Positions 43,778 through 52,192 of a stretch of DNA of 52,192 nt are shown here, one piece after another. The translations under genes and the position numbers were made by a program. The DNA is from DAOSVX01 sp964440405. Lineage in GTDB: Bacteria > Bacillota_I > Bacilli_A > RF39 > UBA660. Position 1 is the first letter of the stretch; the number at the start of each line of letters is the position of its first letter. The notes under the pieces are model-generated. The model made no database searches. It worked only from the letters and a program-made list of their open reading frames with translations, and had not been told where the DNA came from. Location of the stretch: positions 1 to 52,192 of the forward strand of contig CAYTSB010000001.1 of assembly GCA_964440405.1 (NCBI GenBank), written 5' to 3'.

Positions 43778-43803
43778 AAAAAATAGTTCCGAGGAACTAT
43801 TTT
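43778..43803 (-). terminator. Terminator after secG
   Basis: An 11-bp perfect inverted repeat (AAAATAGTTCC and GGAACTATTTT around GA) with T's on the minus strand; it overlaps the last secG codons. rnr thus lies beyond a terminator and may depend on read-through or its own promoter. Confidence 0.75.
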
Positions 43804-44012
43804 ATAAATATCATAAACGATACCACAAAGAAGACAATCCCCAAGATTAAGGTTAGCCTACTGATAAACAGTTCCGAACCTCTTTCTTTTTGATTCTTAA
43901 ATAAAGATTCATTGCCGCCAGTAATAATTTGACTAGCATCGCCAGCTTTATTACTTTGTAATAAAACAATGGCAATTAATAAAATTGATACAACTATTAA
44001 TAATGTTTCCAT
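43797..44012 (-). CDS. secG: Protein translocase subunit SecG
   Basis: 71 residues, two membrane helices (about 3-19 and 50-69) with the loop LLQSNKAGDASQIITGG, the SecG signature. It is an auxiliary part of the SecYEG export channel. Lies between eno and rnr as in many Bacillota. Confidence 0.95.
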   Translation of the reverse strand: METLLIVVSILLIAIVLLQSNKAGDASQIITGGNESLFKNQKERGSELFISRLTLILGIVFFVVSFMIFIK

Positions 44013-44064
44013 ACAATCACTCCGTACATGCTATAATTTATCATAAATAAAATAGAAATGCAAA

Positions 44065-45297
44065 TTATTTCTTTCGAACTTGTTCTTCTATTTCCAATAA
44101 TCTATTATATTTGGCAATCCTTTCTCCTCTACTTACTGATCCAGTTTTAATAAATGGAATATTAAATCCACAAGCCAAGTCAGCAATAAAAGTATCATTA
44201 GTTTCTCCACTACGATGAGAGATAATCATTTTATAATTATTTAGATAAGCCAGTTTAATCGTATCACACATCTCGCTTACTGTTCCGATCTGATTGGGCT
44301 TTAATAAAATTGCATTACAATATTTTTGATTAATTCCATCCTGAAGATATTTTTTATTAGTAACAAAAAAATCATCTCCTACTAAAAGAATTTTCCTGCC
44401 TAATTCTTTAGTTAATTCAATCATACTGGTAACATCATTTTCATCAAAAGCATCCTCAATACTAATGATTGGATACTTATTTATTAATTTTAAATAATAA
44501 TCAATTAATTCTTTAGAACTTATTTTATTACCTTCAAACAAATATTTATTTTCGGCTTCTAAATAGAATGATGATGCCGCCACATCCAAAGCAATATAAA
44601 CTTGTCTCCCGGGAATATATCCAGATTTTTTAATTGCTTCAATAATAACTTCTATTGCTTCTTCATTAGAAGCTAAATCTGGAGCAAAACCACCTTCGTC
44701 TCCGACACTGGTAACTAAATTCCTTGATTTTAGAATACTTTTTAAATTATGAAATATTTCAGTTGCTACTCGTAATCTTTCTTTAAAAGACTTAACAATC
44801 GGAATAATCATAAATTCTTGAATATCCAAATTATTTTGCGCATGCATTCCCCCGTTGATAATATTAATCATGGGAATTGGTAAGGTTACTTTACCATTAG
44901 AAACATATTCATATAACTCTTTATTATGACTAAGAGCTGCTGCTTTTAATACCGCTAGAGACACTCCTAGAATGGCATTGGCTCCCAAATGTCTTTTATT
45001 AACTGTTCCGTCCATTTTAATTAAAATATTATCAATATTTCTTTGATTAACTTCTTCGCCAATCAATCTATCTCTAATAATGGTATTAACATTTTCTACT
45101 GCTTTTAATACTCCTTTACCATTATATCTATCTGAATTATTATCTCTTAACTCTAATGCTTCTTTACTTCCCGTTGATGCTCCACTCGGGATAGATGCTA
45201 TGCCAATATTTAAATTGTCTAAAGTAACCTTTACTTCAATAGTCGGATTTCCTCTTGAATCCAATATTTCTCTAGCATAAATATCCTTTATCTTCAT
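44065..45297 (-). CDS. eno: Enolase
   Basis: 410 residues, about 20 shorter than most bacterial enolases and somewhat diverged. It interconverts 2-phosphoglycerate and phosphoenolpyruvate. All catalytic and metal residues are present: GGMHAQN, DIQEFM, VGDEGGFAP, IALDVAAS, SIEDAF, LVGDDFF, ILLKPNQIGT, SHRSGET and FIKTGS. GGTGATG precedes the ATG. Confidence 0.96.
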   Translation of the reverse strand: MKIKDIYAREILDSRGNPTIEVKVTLDNLNIGIASIPSGASTGSKEALELRDNNSDRYNGKGVLKAVENVNTIIRDRLIGEEVNQRNIDNILIKMDGTVNKRHLGANAILGVSLAVLKAAALSHNKELYEYVSNGKVTLPIPMINIINGGMHAQNNLDIQEFMIIPIVKSFKERLRVATEIFHNLKSILKSRNLVTSVGDEGGFAPDLASNEEAIEVIIEAIKKSGYIPGRQVYIALDVAASSFYLEAENKYLFEGNKISSKELIDYYLKLINKYPIISIEDAFDENDVTSMIELTKELGRKILLVGDDFFVTNKKYLQDGINQKYCNAILLKPNQIGTVSEMCDTIKLAYLNNYKMIISHRSGETNDTFIADLACGFNIPFIKTGSVSRGERIAKYNRLLEIEEQVRKK

Positions 45298-45324
45298 AAC
45301 ATCACCTTTTATTCTTATATTTTA

Positions 45325-45353
45325 AGTATACCCTAATTCAGGCTTTTATTCAA
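45325..45353 (-). promoter_or_regulatory. Promoter of eno
   Basis: TTGAAT (minus 45353-45348), 17 nt, TATACT (45330-45325), 28 nt before the eno ATG. Confidence 0.75.
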
Positions 45354-45374
45354 CTAGATTTTATCCTAATCTTA

Positions 45375-45383
45375 TGATATAAT
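45375..45383 (+). promoter_or_regulatory. Extended -10 promoter of the FemX-like gene
   Basis: TGATATAAT on the plus strand, 20 nt before the ATG, back to back with the eno promoter. Confidence 0.6.
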
Positions 45384-45402
45384 TTAACTCTGAGGAGATT
45401 TT

Positions 45403-46638
45403 ATGATCAAGGAATTATCTATGTTTGAGTTTGATAATTTTGCTAAAACTCATCCTTTAAAAAGTTATCATCAAACAAGTAGTTATGCTACTTTTATGTG
45501 TGAACATGGATATAGTTATGAATTCATTGGTTTTTATGATGATAATATTTTAAAAGTCGCTTCTCTAATCTTAATTAAAAAGATTAAATCTTTAAAATAT
45601 GGTTATGCTCCAAAAGGATTTCTAATTGATTTCTACGATCAGGACTTAATTAAAAACTTTACTGAAGCAATTAAAGAATATTATTTAAAAAAGGATTTAG
45701 TATTTATTAAAATAAATCCTGAAATAGCAATTGGTGAAGTTAATAAAAATAAGGATTATCAGACTCTGTATAACCAGAATGTTAAAATTATTGATACTTT
45801 AACTAATAATGGTTACAAACAGCTAAAACCAAATTATAATTTTGAATCTTTATTACCAAGATTTAATGCTATTGTCCCTTTAAAAGATTTTGATTTAAGA
45901 AAAGTATCCAAAGTTGTCAGAACTAAGCTAAAAAAAGCTGATAGACAGGGTTTATATTTAGAAAGAAGCAATAAAGATAATATTGATTTGTTTTATAAAT
46001 TTGTTAAAAACAAACTAAAAAAAGATTTAAAGTATTATAAAGATTATTATAATGCTTTTGAAAAAAATAGTAATGTTGAATTATTTTTAGTCAAGATTAA
46101 TTATAATGATTTAATTATTAAAACTCAGCAAAGATATGAAGAAGAATTAAGTTTAAATAATTACTACAATGAATTACTTATTAACAATCATAAGGAGTCT
46201 AATATTAATACCAAAATGGAATCAGATAAAATATTACAACTGCTTAAGAATGATATTTTGAAAGCTACTCATGCTATTAAAATTAAAAATGAAGAATATA
46301 TTGGTGGAGCTTTAATTATTAAATATGATAATCGGATTCATTTTGTCAGATGTGGCTTTGATCAGAAATTTAGCAGTTTTAATCCCAATCATTTTCTTCA
46401 TTATAAAATAATGGAATACTATAAAAACGACTATGCTTTTGCTGATTTAAATGGTGTAACCGGTAATTTAAATAAAGAAAGTGATTATCGGGGATTAAAT
46501 CAGTTTAAATTACAATTTAATCCTAAAATATATGAATTTATTGGGGAATTTGATTTGATTATCAGGCCTAGTGAATATGAAAAGTTAGAGAAACAAAATT
46601 TATTATTTAAAGAATTTCATCGTGATAAAAATGCATAA
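45403..46638 (+). CDS. FemX/FemAB-like peptidoglycan bridge aminoacyltransferase
   Basis: 411 residues, FemAB fold of two GNAT-like domains (first about 1-160, second about 165-390) with a helical insertion (about 230-290) typical of Fem proteins. Features: QTSSYATFM near the start, RTKLKKADRQGLYLE, and LNGVTGNLNKESDYRGLNQFKLQF. Such enzymes add amino acids from tRNA to lipid II. Number and kind of added residues cannot be told. TGAGGAG precedes the ATG. Confidence 0.88.
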   Translation: MIKELSMFEFDNFAKTHPLKSYHQTSSYATFMCEHGYSYEFIGFYDDNILKVASLILIKKIKSLKYGYAPKGFLIDFYDQDLIKNFTEAIKEYYLKKDLVFIKINPEIAIGEVNKNKDYQTLYNQNVKIIDTLTNNGYKQLKPNYNFESLLPRFNAIVPLKDFDLRKVSKVVRTKLKKADRQGLYLERSNKDNIDLFYKFVKNKLKKDLKYYKDYYNAFEKNSNVELFLVKINYNDLIIKTQQRYEEELSLNNYYNELLINNHKESNINTKMESDKILQLLKNDILKATHAIKIKNEEYIGGALIIKYDNRIHFVRCGFDQKFSSFNPNHFLHYKIMEYYKNDYAFADLNGVTGNLNKESDYRGLNQFKLQFNPKIYEFIGEFDLIIRPSEYEKLEKQNLLFKEFHRDKNA

Positions 46639-46661
46639 AAAAAATTACTTAAGTAATTTTT
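46638..46661. terminator. Bidirectional terminator between femX-like gene and leuS
   Basis: A palindrome (AAAAATTACTTAAGTAATTTTT core) with A- and T-tracts on both sides, between the converging genes. Confidence 0.75.
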
Positions 46662-49058
46662 TTATTTTACAATAATATTTACTATTTTATTTGGAACAAT
46701 TATTATCTTAACAATCTCATTATTTTCAATATATTTTTTGACATTCTCATTTTGGAATGCTTTTTCTTTAATTTTTTCGTCTGTTTCATTTAAAACTATT
46801 TTAATACCACCACGGAGTTTACCATTTACTTGAACTCCTATTTCAAATTCATCAACAATTGTTTTATTTTCATCAAATATTGGCCAGGACTCCAATGCTA
46901 AAGAGGTTTTACCATTAAATTTAGCTTCCCATATTTCTTCAGTAATAAAAGGCACAAGTGGATTTAATAGTTTTAATAAACCAATTGCATACTCTTTTGG
47001 AAATGCTTTTTCTTTATAAATATTATTAACAAAAATCATCATTTGGCTAATAGCGGTATTAATATTAACTGTTTCATAATCATTAGTTACTTTTTTCACT
47101 GTCTGATGATATAAAGTCTCTAATTTTAAATTATTATCTTCGTTAATTAAATTATCTTCCATATAAAGTCGCCATATTTTATCAACAAATTTTTTAGCGC
47201 CTTCAATACCCTTTGTACTCCATGGTTTATCTGCTTCTAAAGGCCCCATAAACATTTCATAAAGTCTTAAGGTATCAGCACCATATTCCTTAATAATATC
47301 AGTAGGATTAACAACATATTCCGGGTATCTTTTTCCCATTTTGATTCCATTAGAGCCTAAAATCATTCCCTGATGGATAAGTTTTTGAAATGGTTCAGCA
47401 ATGGGTACTAAACCTTTGTCATACAAATAATTATTCCACATTCTGGAATATAGTAAGTGGCCAACAGCATGCTCTGGACCACCAATGTATAAATCAACTG
47501 GTAGCCAATGTTTCAATAATTTTTGATCAGCAAACTCTTTTTCATTATGAGGATCAATATATCTTAAGAAATACCAACTAGATCCTGCTGATCCGGGCAT
47601 GGTACTGGTTTCTCTTTTACCTTTTCTTCCTTGAAAGTTTACATTAACCCAATCAAATGCTTTTTCTAATGGTGATTCACCATTTTTACTTGGGGCATAA
47701 TTTACCACCTCAGGTAAAATTAGAGGTAATTCCTTATCTTCTAAAGCTATATTAGTTCCATCTTCAAAATTAATAATTGGAATTGGTTCTCCCCAATATC
47801 TTTGACGAGCGAATATCCATTCACGAACTTTATAATTGATTTTCTTTGCTCCACATTGATGCTCTTCTAACCAATTATTCATTTTGTTGATAGCAGTTTC
47901 TTTATTAAGACCGTTAATAAAATCAGAATTAATATGGGTTCCATCTCCTATATATGGTAAATGATTATCTTTACTGGCAATTACCGGAATAATATCTAAA
48001 TTGTATTTGCTGGCAAACTCATAATCTCTTTCATCATGAGCCGGAACAGCCATTATTGCTCCGGTACCATAGCTTACTAAAACATAATCACTAATCCAGA
48101 TAGGAATTTCTTTATTATTAACCGGATTAATGGCATAAGCACCCGTGAATACTCCTGTTTTAATCTTATTAAGTTCCGTTCGTTCCAAATCACTTTTTTT
48201 ACAGCATTCTTTTTGGTAATCTAAAACTGGACATGATTGTTCTTTAGTGACTATTTTACAAACCAATTCATGTTCAGGAGCTAAAACGCAATAAGTTGCC
48301 CCAAATAAAGTATCACTTCTAGTTGTAAATACTGGAAAAGTATGATTTGTACCTTTAACTTTAAATATTACTTCAGCCCCAATACTTTTGCCAATCCAGT
48401 TTCTTTGGATTTCTTTAGTAGAATTAGGCCAATCAATAGTATCTAATCCATTTAAAAGTTTTTCAGCATATTTAGGCATATCAATTACCCATTGATGCAT
48501 ATTTTTTCTAACTACTGGAAAATATCCTCTTTCACTTTTACCATCTATTACTTCATCATTGGATAAAACACATCCTAAGCCTTCACACCAGTTAACCGGC
48601 ATATCAACATTCTTAGCCAATCCATCCAAATAAAGTTGTTTGAAGATCCATTGCGTCCATTTATAAAAAGATGGATCACAAGTAGAAATACATCGATCCC
48701 AATCATAAGAAAGCCCTAAAGATTTTAACTGCTCAGTAAATGTTGCAATATTCTCTTTGGTAATTATTGCCGGATTATTGCCAGTTTCAATTGCATATTG
48801 TTCTGCTGGTAACCCAAAAGCATCAAAACCCATGGGATGTAAAACATTATATCCCTGCATTCTTTTCATTCTACTAACTATATCACTAGCCGTATATCCT
48901 TCAGGATGACCAGCATGTAAACCATTGCCTGATGGATAAGGAAACATATCCAAACAATAAAACTTAGGTTTACTAAAATCATAAATATCAGTTTTGAATG
49001 TCTTATGTTCTTCCCAATATTTACACCATTTTTTTTCTACTTTTTTAAAATTATACAT
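46662..49058 (-). CDS. leuS: Leucyl-tRNA synthetase
   Basis: 798 residues, normal length. HIGH-type motif in YPSGNGLHAGHPEGYTA, an inserted editing domain (TTRSDTLFGATYCVLAPEHE), and the C-terminal anticodon-binding part (VNGKLRGGIKI). The usual KMSKS reads KMGKR (followed by YPEYVVNP), a variant seen in part of the LeuRS family. It is preceded by a T-box leader and a small membrane-protein gene that ends 1 nt before the leuS start. Confidence 0.96.
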   Translation of the reverse strand: MYNFKKVEKKWCKYWEEHKTFKTDIYDFSKPKFYCLDMFPYPSGNGLHAGHPEGYTASDIVSRMKRMQGYNVLHPMGFDAFGLPAEQYAIETGNNPAIITKENIATFTEQLKSLGLSYDWDRCISTCDPSFYKWTQWIFKQLYLDGLAKNVDMPVNWCEGLGCVLSNDEVIDGKSERGYFPVVRKNMHQWVIDMPKYAEKLLNGLDTIDWPNSTKEIQRNWIGKSIGAEVIFKVKGTNHTFPVFTTRSDTLFGATYCVLAPEHELVCKIVTKEQSCPVLDYQKECCKKSDLERTELNKIKTGVFTGAYAINPVNNKEIPIWISDYVLVSYGTGAIMAVPAHDERDYEFASKYNLDIIPVIASKDNHLPYIGDGTHINSDFINGLNKETAINKMNNWLEEHQCGAKKINYKVREWIFARQRYWGEPIPIINFEDGTNIALEDKELPLILPEVVNYAPSKNGESPLEKAFDWVNVNFQGRKGKRETSTMPGSAGSSWYFLRYIDPHNEKEFADQKLLKHWLPVDLYIGGPEHAVGHLLYSRMWNNYLYDKGLVPIAEPFQKLIHQGMILGSNGIKMGKRYPEYVVNPTDIIKEYGADTLRLYEMFMGPLEADKPWSTKGIEGAKKFVDKIWRLYMEDNLINEDNNLKLETLYHQTVKKVTNDYETVNINTAISQMMIFVNNIYKEKAFPKEYAIGLLKLLNPLVPFITEEIWEAKFNGKTSLALESWPIFDENKTIVDEFEIGVQVNGKLRGGIKIVLNETDEKIKEKAFQNENVKKYIENNEIVKIIIVPNKIVNIIVK

Positions 49059-49059
49059 A

Positions 49060-49407
49060 CTATCTCCAGCCTTTTTTTATAAGTATTCTTCCCAATATTT
49101 CATAAAGGGCATAAATCATTGCAAAAAGTAATGCAAATCCAATCAGCATCTGCCAGATAAATTTAATTTTAATTAAGGAAATTATAACACAAACAGCTGC
49201 AATAATAAATGCATTAACTGAAGCTGTTATATAAGATAAAGCTTTATAATTAATCCTTTTTGAATCTAATCCGAATCTTCTAATCAGATAATTAATCTCT
49301 CCTAATTTCTGATAATCTTTTTTCTTTAATTTTTTGCGATTAATAAATAGAATATAAACTGTATCAACAATAACAAAAATAATAAAGAAATAAATAATAT
49401 GCTCCAT
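49060..49407 (-). CDS. Small membrane protein co-transcribed with leuS
   Basis: 115 residues. Helices at about 4-22, 57-78 and 83-107 with a charged cytoplasmic loop (INRKKLKKKDYQKLGEINYLIRRFGLD). It lies between the T-box and leuS and therefore is under leucine control. AAAGGAT precedes the ATG. Family not recognised. Confidence 0.75.
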   Translation of the reverse strand: MEHIIYFFIIFVIVDTVYILFINRKKLKKKDYQKLGEINYLIRRFGLDSKRINYKALSYITASVNAFIIAAVCVIISLIKIKFIWQMLIGFALLFAMIYALYEILGRILIKKGWR

Positions 49408-49426
49408 AACAACCTATCCTTTCAAT

Positions 49427-49612
49427 AAAAAAGCACTTTCATCATAAGGACGAAAATGCCGTGGTACCACCTTAATTTGTTCTTTCAAATTCGCTATTGG
49501 GAATCAACCAAGAAGCATCCAAAGTGAGTTCATAATCTTTGTTTCTTAGTTTTCACCAACCACTAAGTCTCTAGAAAAAATCGAATTACTACTATTCTTT
49601 TTCATCGCTTAT
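49427..49612 (-). promoter_or_regulatory. Leucine T-box riboswitch
   Basis: The T-box element AAGGTGGTACCACG lies at 49473-49460. Upstream are stem I features (GATGAAAAAGAATAGTA, AGAGA, GTGGTTGGTGAAAAC) and a specifier loop GAACTCAC with the Leu codon CTC at 49528-49526. Downstream is a terminator hairpin (GCATTTTCGTC with GATGAAAGTGC) and six T. Uncharged tRNA-Leu would favour read-through into the membrane-protein gene and leuS. Confidence 0.95.
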
Positions 49613-49618
49613 AAATGT

Positions 49619-49647
49619 ATTATATTAAATTTCGGCAACATATTCAA
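49619..49647 (-). promoter_or_regulatory. Promoter of the T-box/leuS unit
   Basis: TTGAAT (minus 49647-49642), 17 nt, TATAAT (49624-49619). It lies in the 3' end of the GH31 gene. Confidence 0.8.
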
Positions 49648-52024
49648 GTAATTTTAAAAACATTCTAATAAATAATTTATCAAGACCCTCTTTTCTTAAT
49701 TTTCTAATTTTAATTCTTTTCTTTTTGATCTCTTCATGGCTGAAAATAATTTCAGCAATCTTATCTTTTAAACTGGTTTCAATTTGTAAATCGCTAATAA
49801 TCGAATCGATATCTTCATTAATCAATCTAACAGCATCTATTTCAATATCTTGCCCTTTACAATTAATTGTTAACTGCTTAACAGTTGGTACTCCATTTAC
49901 TTCAACAATAAAATCAGCATCTTCGGCATAGTGAGTAGAATTAACTTTACTATCACCAATGTAAACAATAACATCATTAGCTTCTTTTGTATTCCTAAAT
50001 CTAATCTTATAATTTCTTTTCTCAGGAATAATTCCACTCTTGCCTTCAATAGGCCTAATAATCAAAGTATAGTTATTTGCCTGATAATTATAATCAATAT
50101 TAGTTATAATATAGTATCCTTCTTTATATAAACTTGATTCACCATCATCTTCATAAAGTTTATAAGTATTACTTAATCCAGGGAAAACATGAATTTCCAT
50201 ATTTTTTGGCGGTTGACAACTATTTTTATTTTTTTCCAGATTTGCTAAAGGAATAATTGAACCACTTTTGGCAAATACCGGATAGTCTTCATCTTTAAAG
50301 AAAGTAATATATCTTTTACCACCAGGAAATTTCTTACCGGTTTTAAAGTCGTACCACATTCCATTAGGAATAAATATTCGATGAACTACTCTATTCATAA
50401 CTAAATCTTTAGGAATTGTAATTGGTGCTACAAATAATTCTGTTCCAAAAAAATATTCATTTTTATATAGAGGTTCATCAGTTATGTGCGGATATTTATA
50501 ATAAAGAGGTTGAATTAAAGGCAATCCTGTTTTGTAATATTTATAACCCTCATTATATAAATAAGGAATAAATCTTTGTCTTAACTGAGAATAGTAAGTA
50601 GATATCTGGCTAGTTTTAGCATCCCACTGCCATGGCATTCTTTTATAATAGCGACCACTAGTTGAAGCAAAGCGGAAGATTGGACTAAAAGTTCCTAATT
50701 GAACATAGCGCATATAAAGTTCAGGATCTTCAATTCCCCCTTTATAGCCACCAATATCATGACTCCACCAGGACACTCCAATATTACTGCTTCTAGAGTT
50801 AAAATATGGCAAATATTTTAATGTATCCCAACTGACCAAGGTTTCTCCTGAATAATAAGCAGGATAACGATGTGATACTTTTAACCCATTACTGGCTAAA
50901 ATCAATCCCCTTTTTTGAATATTATGTAAATAATAATTAAATGTATAATAATTTAACGCCCTGATACTTTCATAATCTCTAGAATCATTTTTAATAAATA
51001 AAAAATCCACTCCTAAATTGTTTAAAGAAGGCAAAATTTTATTTAAATAAACACCAACAGTTGCCGGATCAAACATATTAAAAGGAATATTAATCTTTTC
51101 AGTTAACTTTAATTCTTCTAATATCTCATCATATAATGGTTCTCCTGGATTAATCCCTTCACTGGGATCAAATTCTAAGCCAATATTTATTCCTCTTTCA
51201 TGAGCATAGTTAGTTAATTCAAATGGGTTAGCAAATAATTCTTTATTAAATGAAAAACCAGTTTTTTTAGTATTATATTTCTGACACCAAGAATTATTTA
51301 AAATTAAATTAGATATTGGTACTTCATGACGATTAAACTTGCCTATTAATTCCTTAATATCTTGATAATTATAATCATAATCCTTATACCACCAGATGCC
51401 TAAAGCACTTCTTCTAATTAAGGCCGGCTTACCAGTTAATTCAAAATAGTCTTTTAAGCATAAACCAAAATCCTTCTTATAGATAAATAGATAAATATCT
51501 ATTGATTTCAGTTCATCTCTTTTTAATAGTCCGTCCGGCTCTAAAATTAAACTATCAGAATCATCAACCGAAACAAATCCATCGGTTGAATATAATCCTC
51601 TATTTAAACTATCTTTAGTTATTTTATCATTTAAATTACTCGTAGTTCCTAAAAAGTTTCTCGCTTCTGGGTGCTTAAAATACCAAATTTTATCAGTTCC
51701 AAGTAATATTACTCTTAAATTGGAATCTTTAGCAATAGCCGATCCAACAAAAGGTTTTTCTTTAGTATATTCCAGCTTAAAATACTTAGTTGTAATAACT
51801 AAAAATTTATTGTCCTGAGTTACTCCCATTGGTGGAATTTCAAAGTCTCTATTTATAGCAAATTCAGTTGGGCGATTTTCAAAATTACCCTTGGCATTAT
51901 ATTCAAATCTGATTAATAATTCACTTAAAATTGTAATTCGATATTTTTGGCCTTGAAAAACAGCGCCACTTTTACTTTTGGCTTTTTCATAATTAATCTT
52001 AAATTGTTCAGTTAAAGCTGCCAT
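49625..52024 (-). CDS. Glycoside hydrolase family 31 (alpha-glucosidase-like)
   Basis: 799 residues, no signal peptide, so cytoplasmic. An N-terminal beta-sandwich (about 20-190) precedes the barrel (about 200-520) with SHDIGG (421-426) and the nucleophile candidate Asp347 in FIKNDSRD; C-terminal beta domains follow (about 530-690). In the position of the usual acid/base Asp (SGD in related proteins) it has SGET, Glu394. Substrate cannot be told; alpha-glucosides or other alpha-linked sugars are likely. Last ~70 residues are a helical extension. GGGTGAG precedes the ATG. Confidence 0.9.
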   Translation of the reverse strand: MAALTEQFKINYEKAKSKSGAVFQGQKYRITILSELLIRFEYNAKGNFENRPTEFAINRDFEIPPMGVTQDNKFLVITTKYFKLEYTKEKPFVGSAIAKDSNLRVILLGTDKIWYFKHPEARNFLGTTSNLNDKITKDSLNRGLYSTDGFVSVDDSDSLILEPDGLLKRDELKSIDIYLFIYKKDFGLCLKDYFELTGKPALIRRSALGIWWYKDYDYNYQDIKELIGKFNRHEVPISNLILNNSWCQKYNTKKTGFSFNKELFANPFELTNYAHERGINIGLEFDPSEGINPGEPLYDEILEELKLTEKINIPFNMFDPATVGVYLNKILPSLNNLGVDFLFIKNDSRDYESIRALNYYTFNYYLHNIQKRGLILASNGLKVSHRYPAYYSGETLVSWDTLKYLPYFNSRSSNIGVSWWSHDIGGYKGGIEDPELYMRYVQLGTFSPIFRFASTSGRYYKRMPWQWDAKTSQISTYYSQLRQRFIPYLYNEGYKYYKTGLPLIQPLYYKYPHITDEPLYKNEYFFGTELFVAPITIPKDLVMNRVVHRIFIPNGMWYDFKTGKKFPGGKRYITFFKDEDYPVFAKSGSIIPLANLEKNKNSCQPPKNMEIHVFPGLSNTYKLYEDDGESSLYKEGYYIITNIDYNYQANNYTLIIRPIEGKSGIIPEKRNYKIRFRNTKEANDVIVYIGDSKVNSTHYAEDADFIVEVNGVPTVKQLTINCKGQDIEIDAVRLINEDIDSIISDLQIETSLKDKIAEIIFSHEEIKKKRIKIRKLRKEGLDKLFIRMFLKLLEYVAEI

Positions 52025-52077
52025 TTACTCACCCACTTTTTATCTTAATACAATTATACTACAACTATTTAACTCGT

Positions 52078-52192
52078 TCAATAATAATGTTTTATTAAGG
52101 CTTGCCCTACTTCTTCTTGGGGCAAATCTATTAATTTAGCATTGATACTGTTATTCCCATTTTCAAAACTTACAGTTATCTGACCGTAATCT
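52078..52192 (-). CDS. C-terminal end of a gene cut by the window edge
   Basis: 37 codons remain, ending EEVGQALIKHYY and a TGA. Too little is present to name a family. It lies upstream of, and in the same direction as, the GH31 gene, 53 nt away. Confidence 0.6.
   Translation of the reverse strand, partial: DYGQITVSFENGNNSINAKLIDLPQEEVGQALIKHYY

Noticed and set aside
44065..45297. A degenerate or moonlighting enolase-like protein because it is short and diverged
   Set aside because: All catalytic and metal-binding residues are in place and the gene order is standard for eno.
1..52192. Mycoplasma-type genetic code (TGA as Trp)
   Set aside because: Trp codons in the clear genes are TGG and TGA occurs only at ends.
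1..52192. CRISPR arrays, rRNA or tRNA genes
   Set aside because: No regularly spaced repeats or rRNA/tRNA features were seen; the only tRNA-like part belongs to tmRNA.

Overview
The window is a very AT-rich segment of a low-GC Gram-positive (Bacillota) chromosome. The gene orders eno-secG-rnr-smpB-(amidase)-ssrA and dacF-spmA-spmB-rluB are typical of Bacilli and Clostridia. TGA is used only as a stop and Trp is TGG, so the code is standard rather than Mycoplasma-type. Five N-runs show that this is a draft, probably metagenome-derived, assembly. An uncultured gut Bacilli lineage (RF39-like) would fit, but that is inference. SpmA, SpmB, a DacF-type carboxypeptidase and a LysM-CAP protein without a signal peptide hint at sporulation or a relic of it.

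Layout. 1-9.4 kb: housekeeping and envelope genes (ferredoxin, RluB, SpmA/B, DacF, a small lipoprotein cluster, UppP, RmuC, a VTT membrane protein, a rhodanese, an ORF6N protein). 9.6-32.3 kb: one continuous minus-strand block of 21 genes that joins a complete Tad-type pilus assembly set (CpaB, TadA, TadB, TadC, Flp-like pilin, three TadE-like pseudopilins, TadZ) to the core of a Gram-positive type IV secretion system (three VirB2-like modules, VirB6, PrgI/VirB3, VirB4 in two pieces, VirD4), plus a large wall hydrolase (SpoIID + CHAP), two double-anchored lipoproteins and two exported cysteine-containing surface proteins. 32.4-38.7 kb: CPBP protease, metallophosphoesterase, a tiny Tyr-rich protein, RodA, a GGDEF protein, FolD and the LysM-CAP protein. 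38.9-46.6 kb: tmRNA, a membrane-anchored secreted amidase, SmpB, RNase R, SecG, enolase, and a FemX-like ligase. 46.6-52.2 kb: LeuRS with a leucine T-box leader, a GH31 glycosidase and the end of one more gene.

The main discovery candidate is the 9.6-32.3 kb block. The sequence suggests three or four transcription units: a promoter with a TTGGCA/17/TATAAT layout before the surface proteins and Tad genes, a second before the pilin, a third (TTGACA/17/TAAAAT) before the VirB2-like genes, an intrinsic terminator after VirB4, and a last unit carrying the wall hydrolase, lipoproteins and VirD4, closed by another terminator. No relaxase, integrase, secretin or prepilin peptidase is present in the window. 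The block therefore looks like a resident envelope machine that pairs a Tad pilus motor with a VirB4/VirD4 channel, rather than an ordinary conjugative element. A working model: the Tad motor builds a disulfide-rich pilus that carries or displays the large surface protein, the SpoIID-CHAP protein opens the wall, and VirB4/VirD4 drive export through the VirB6/VirB3/VirB2 channel. The cargo is unknown.
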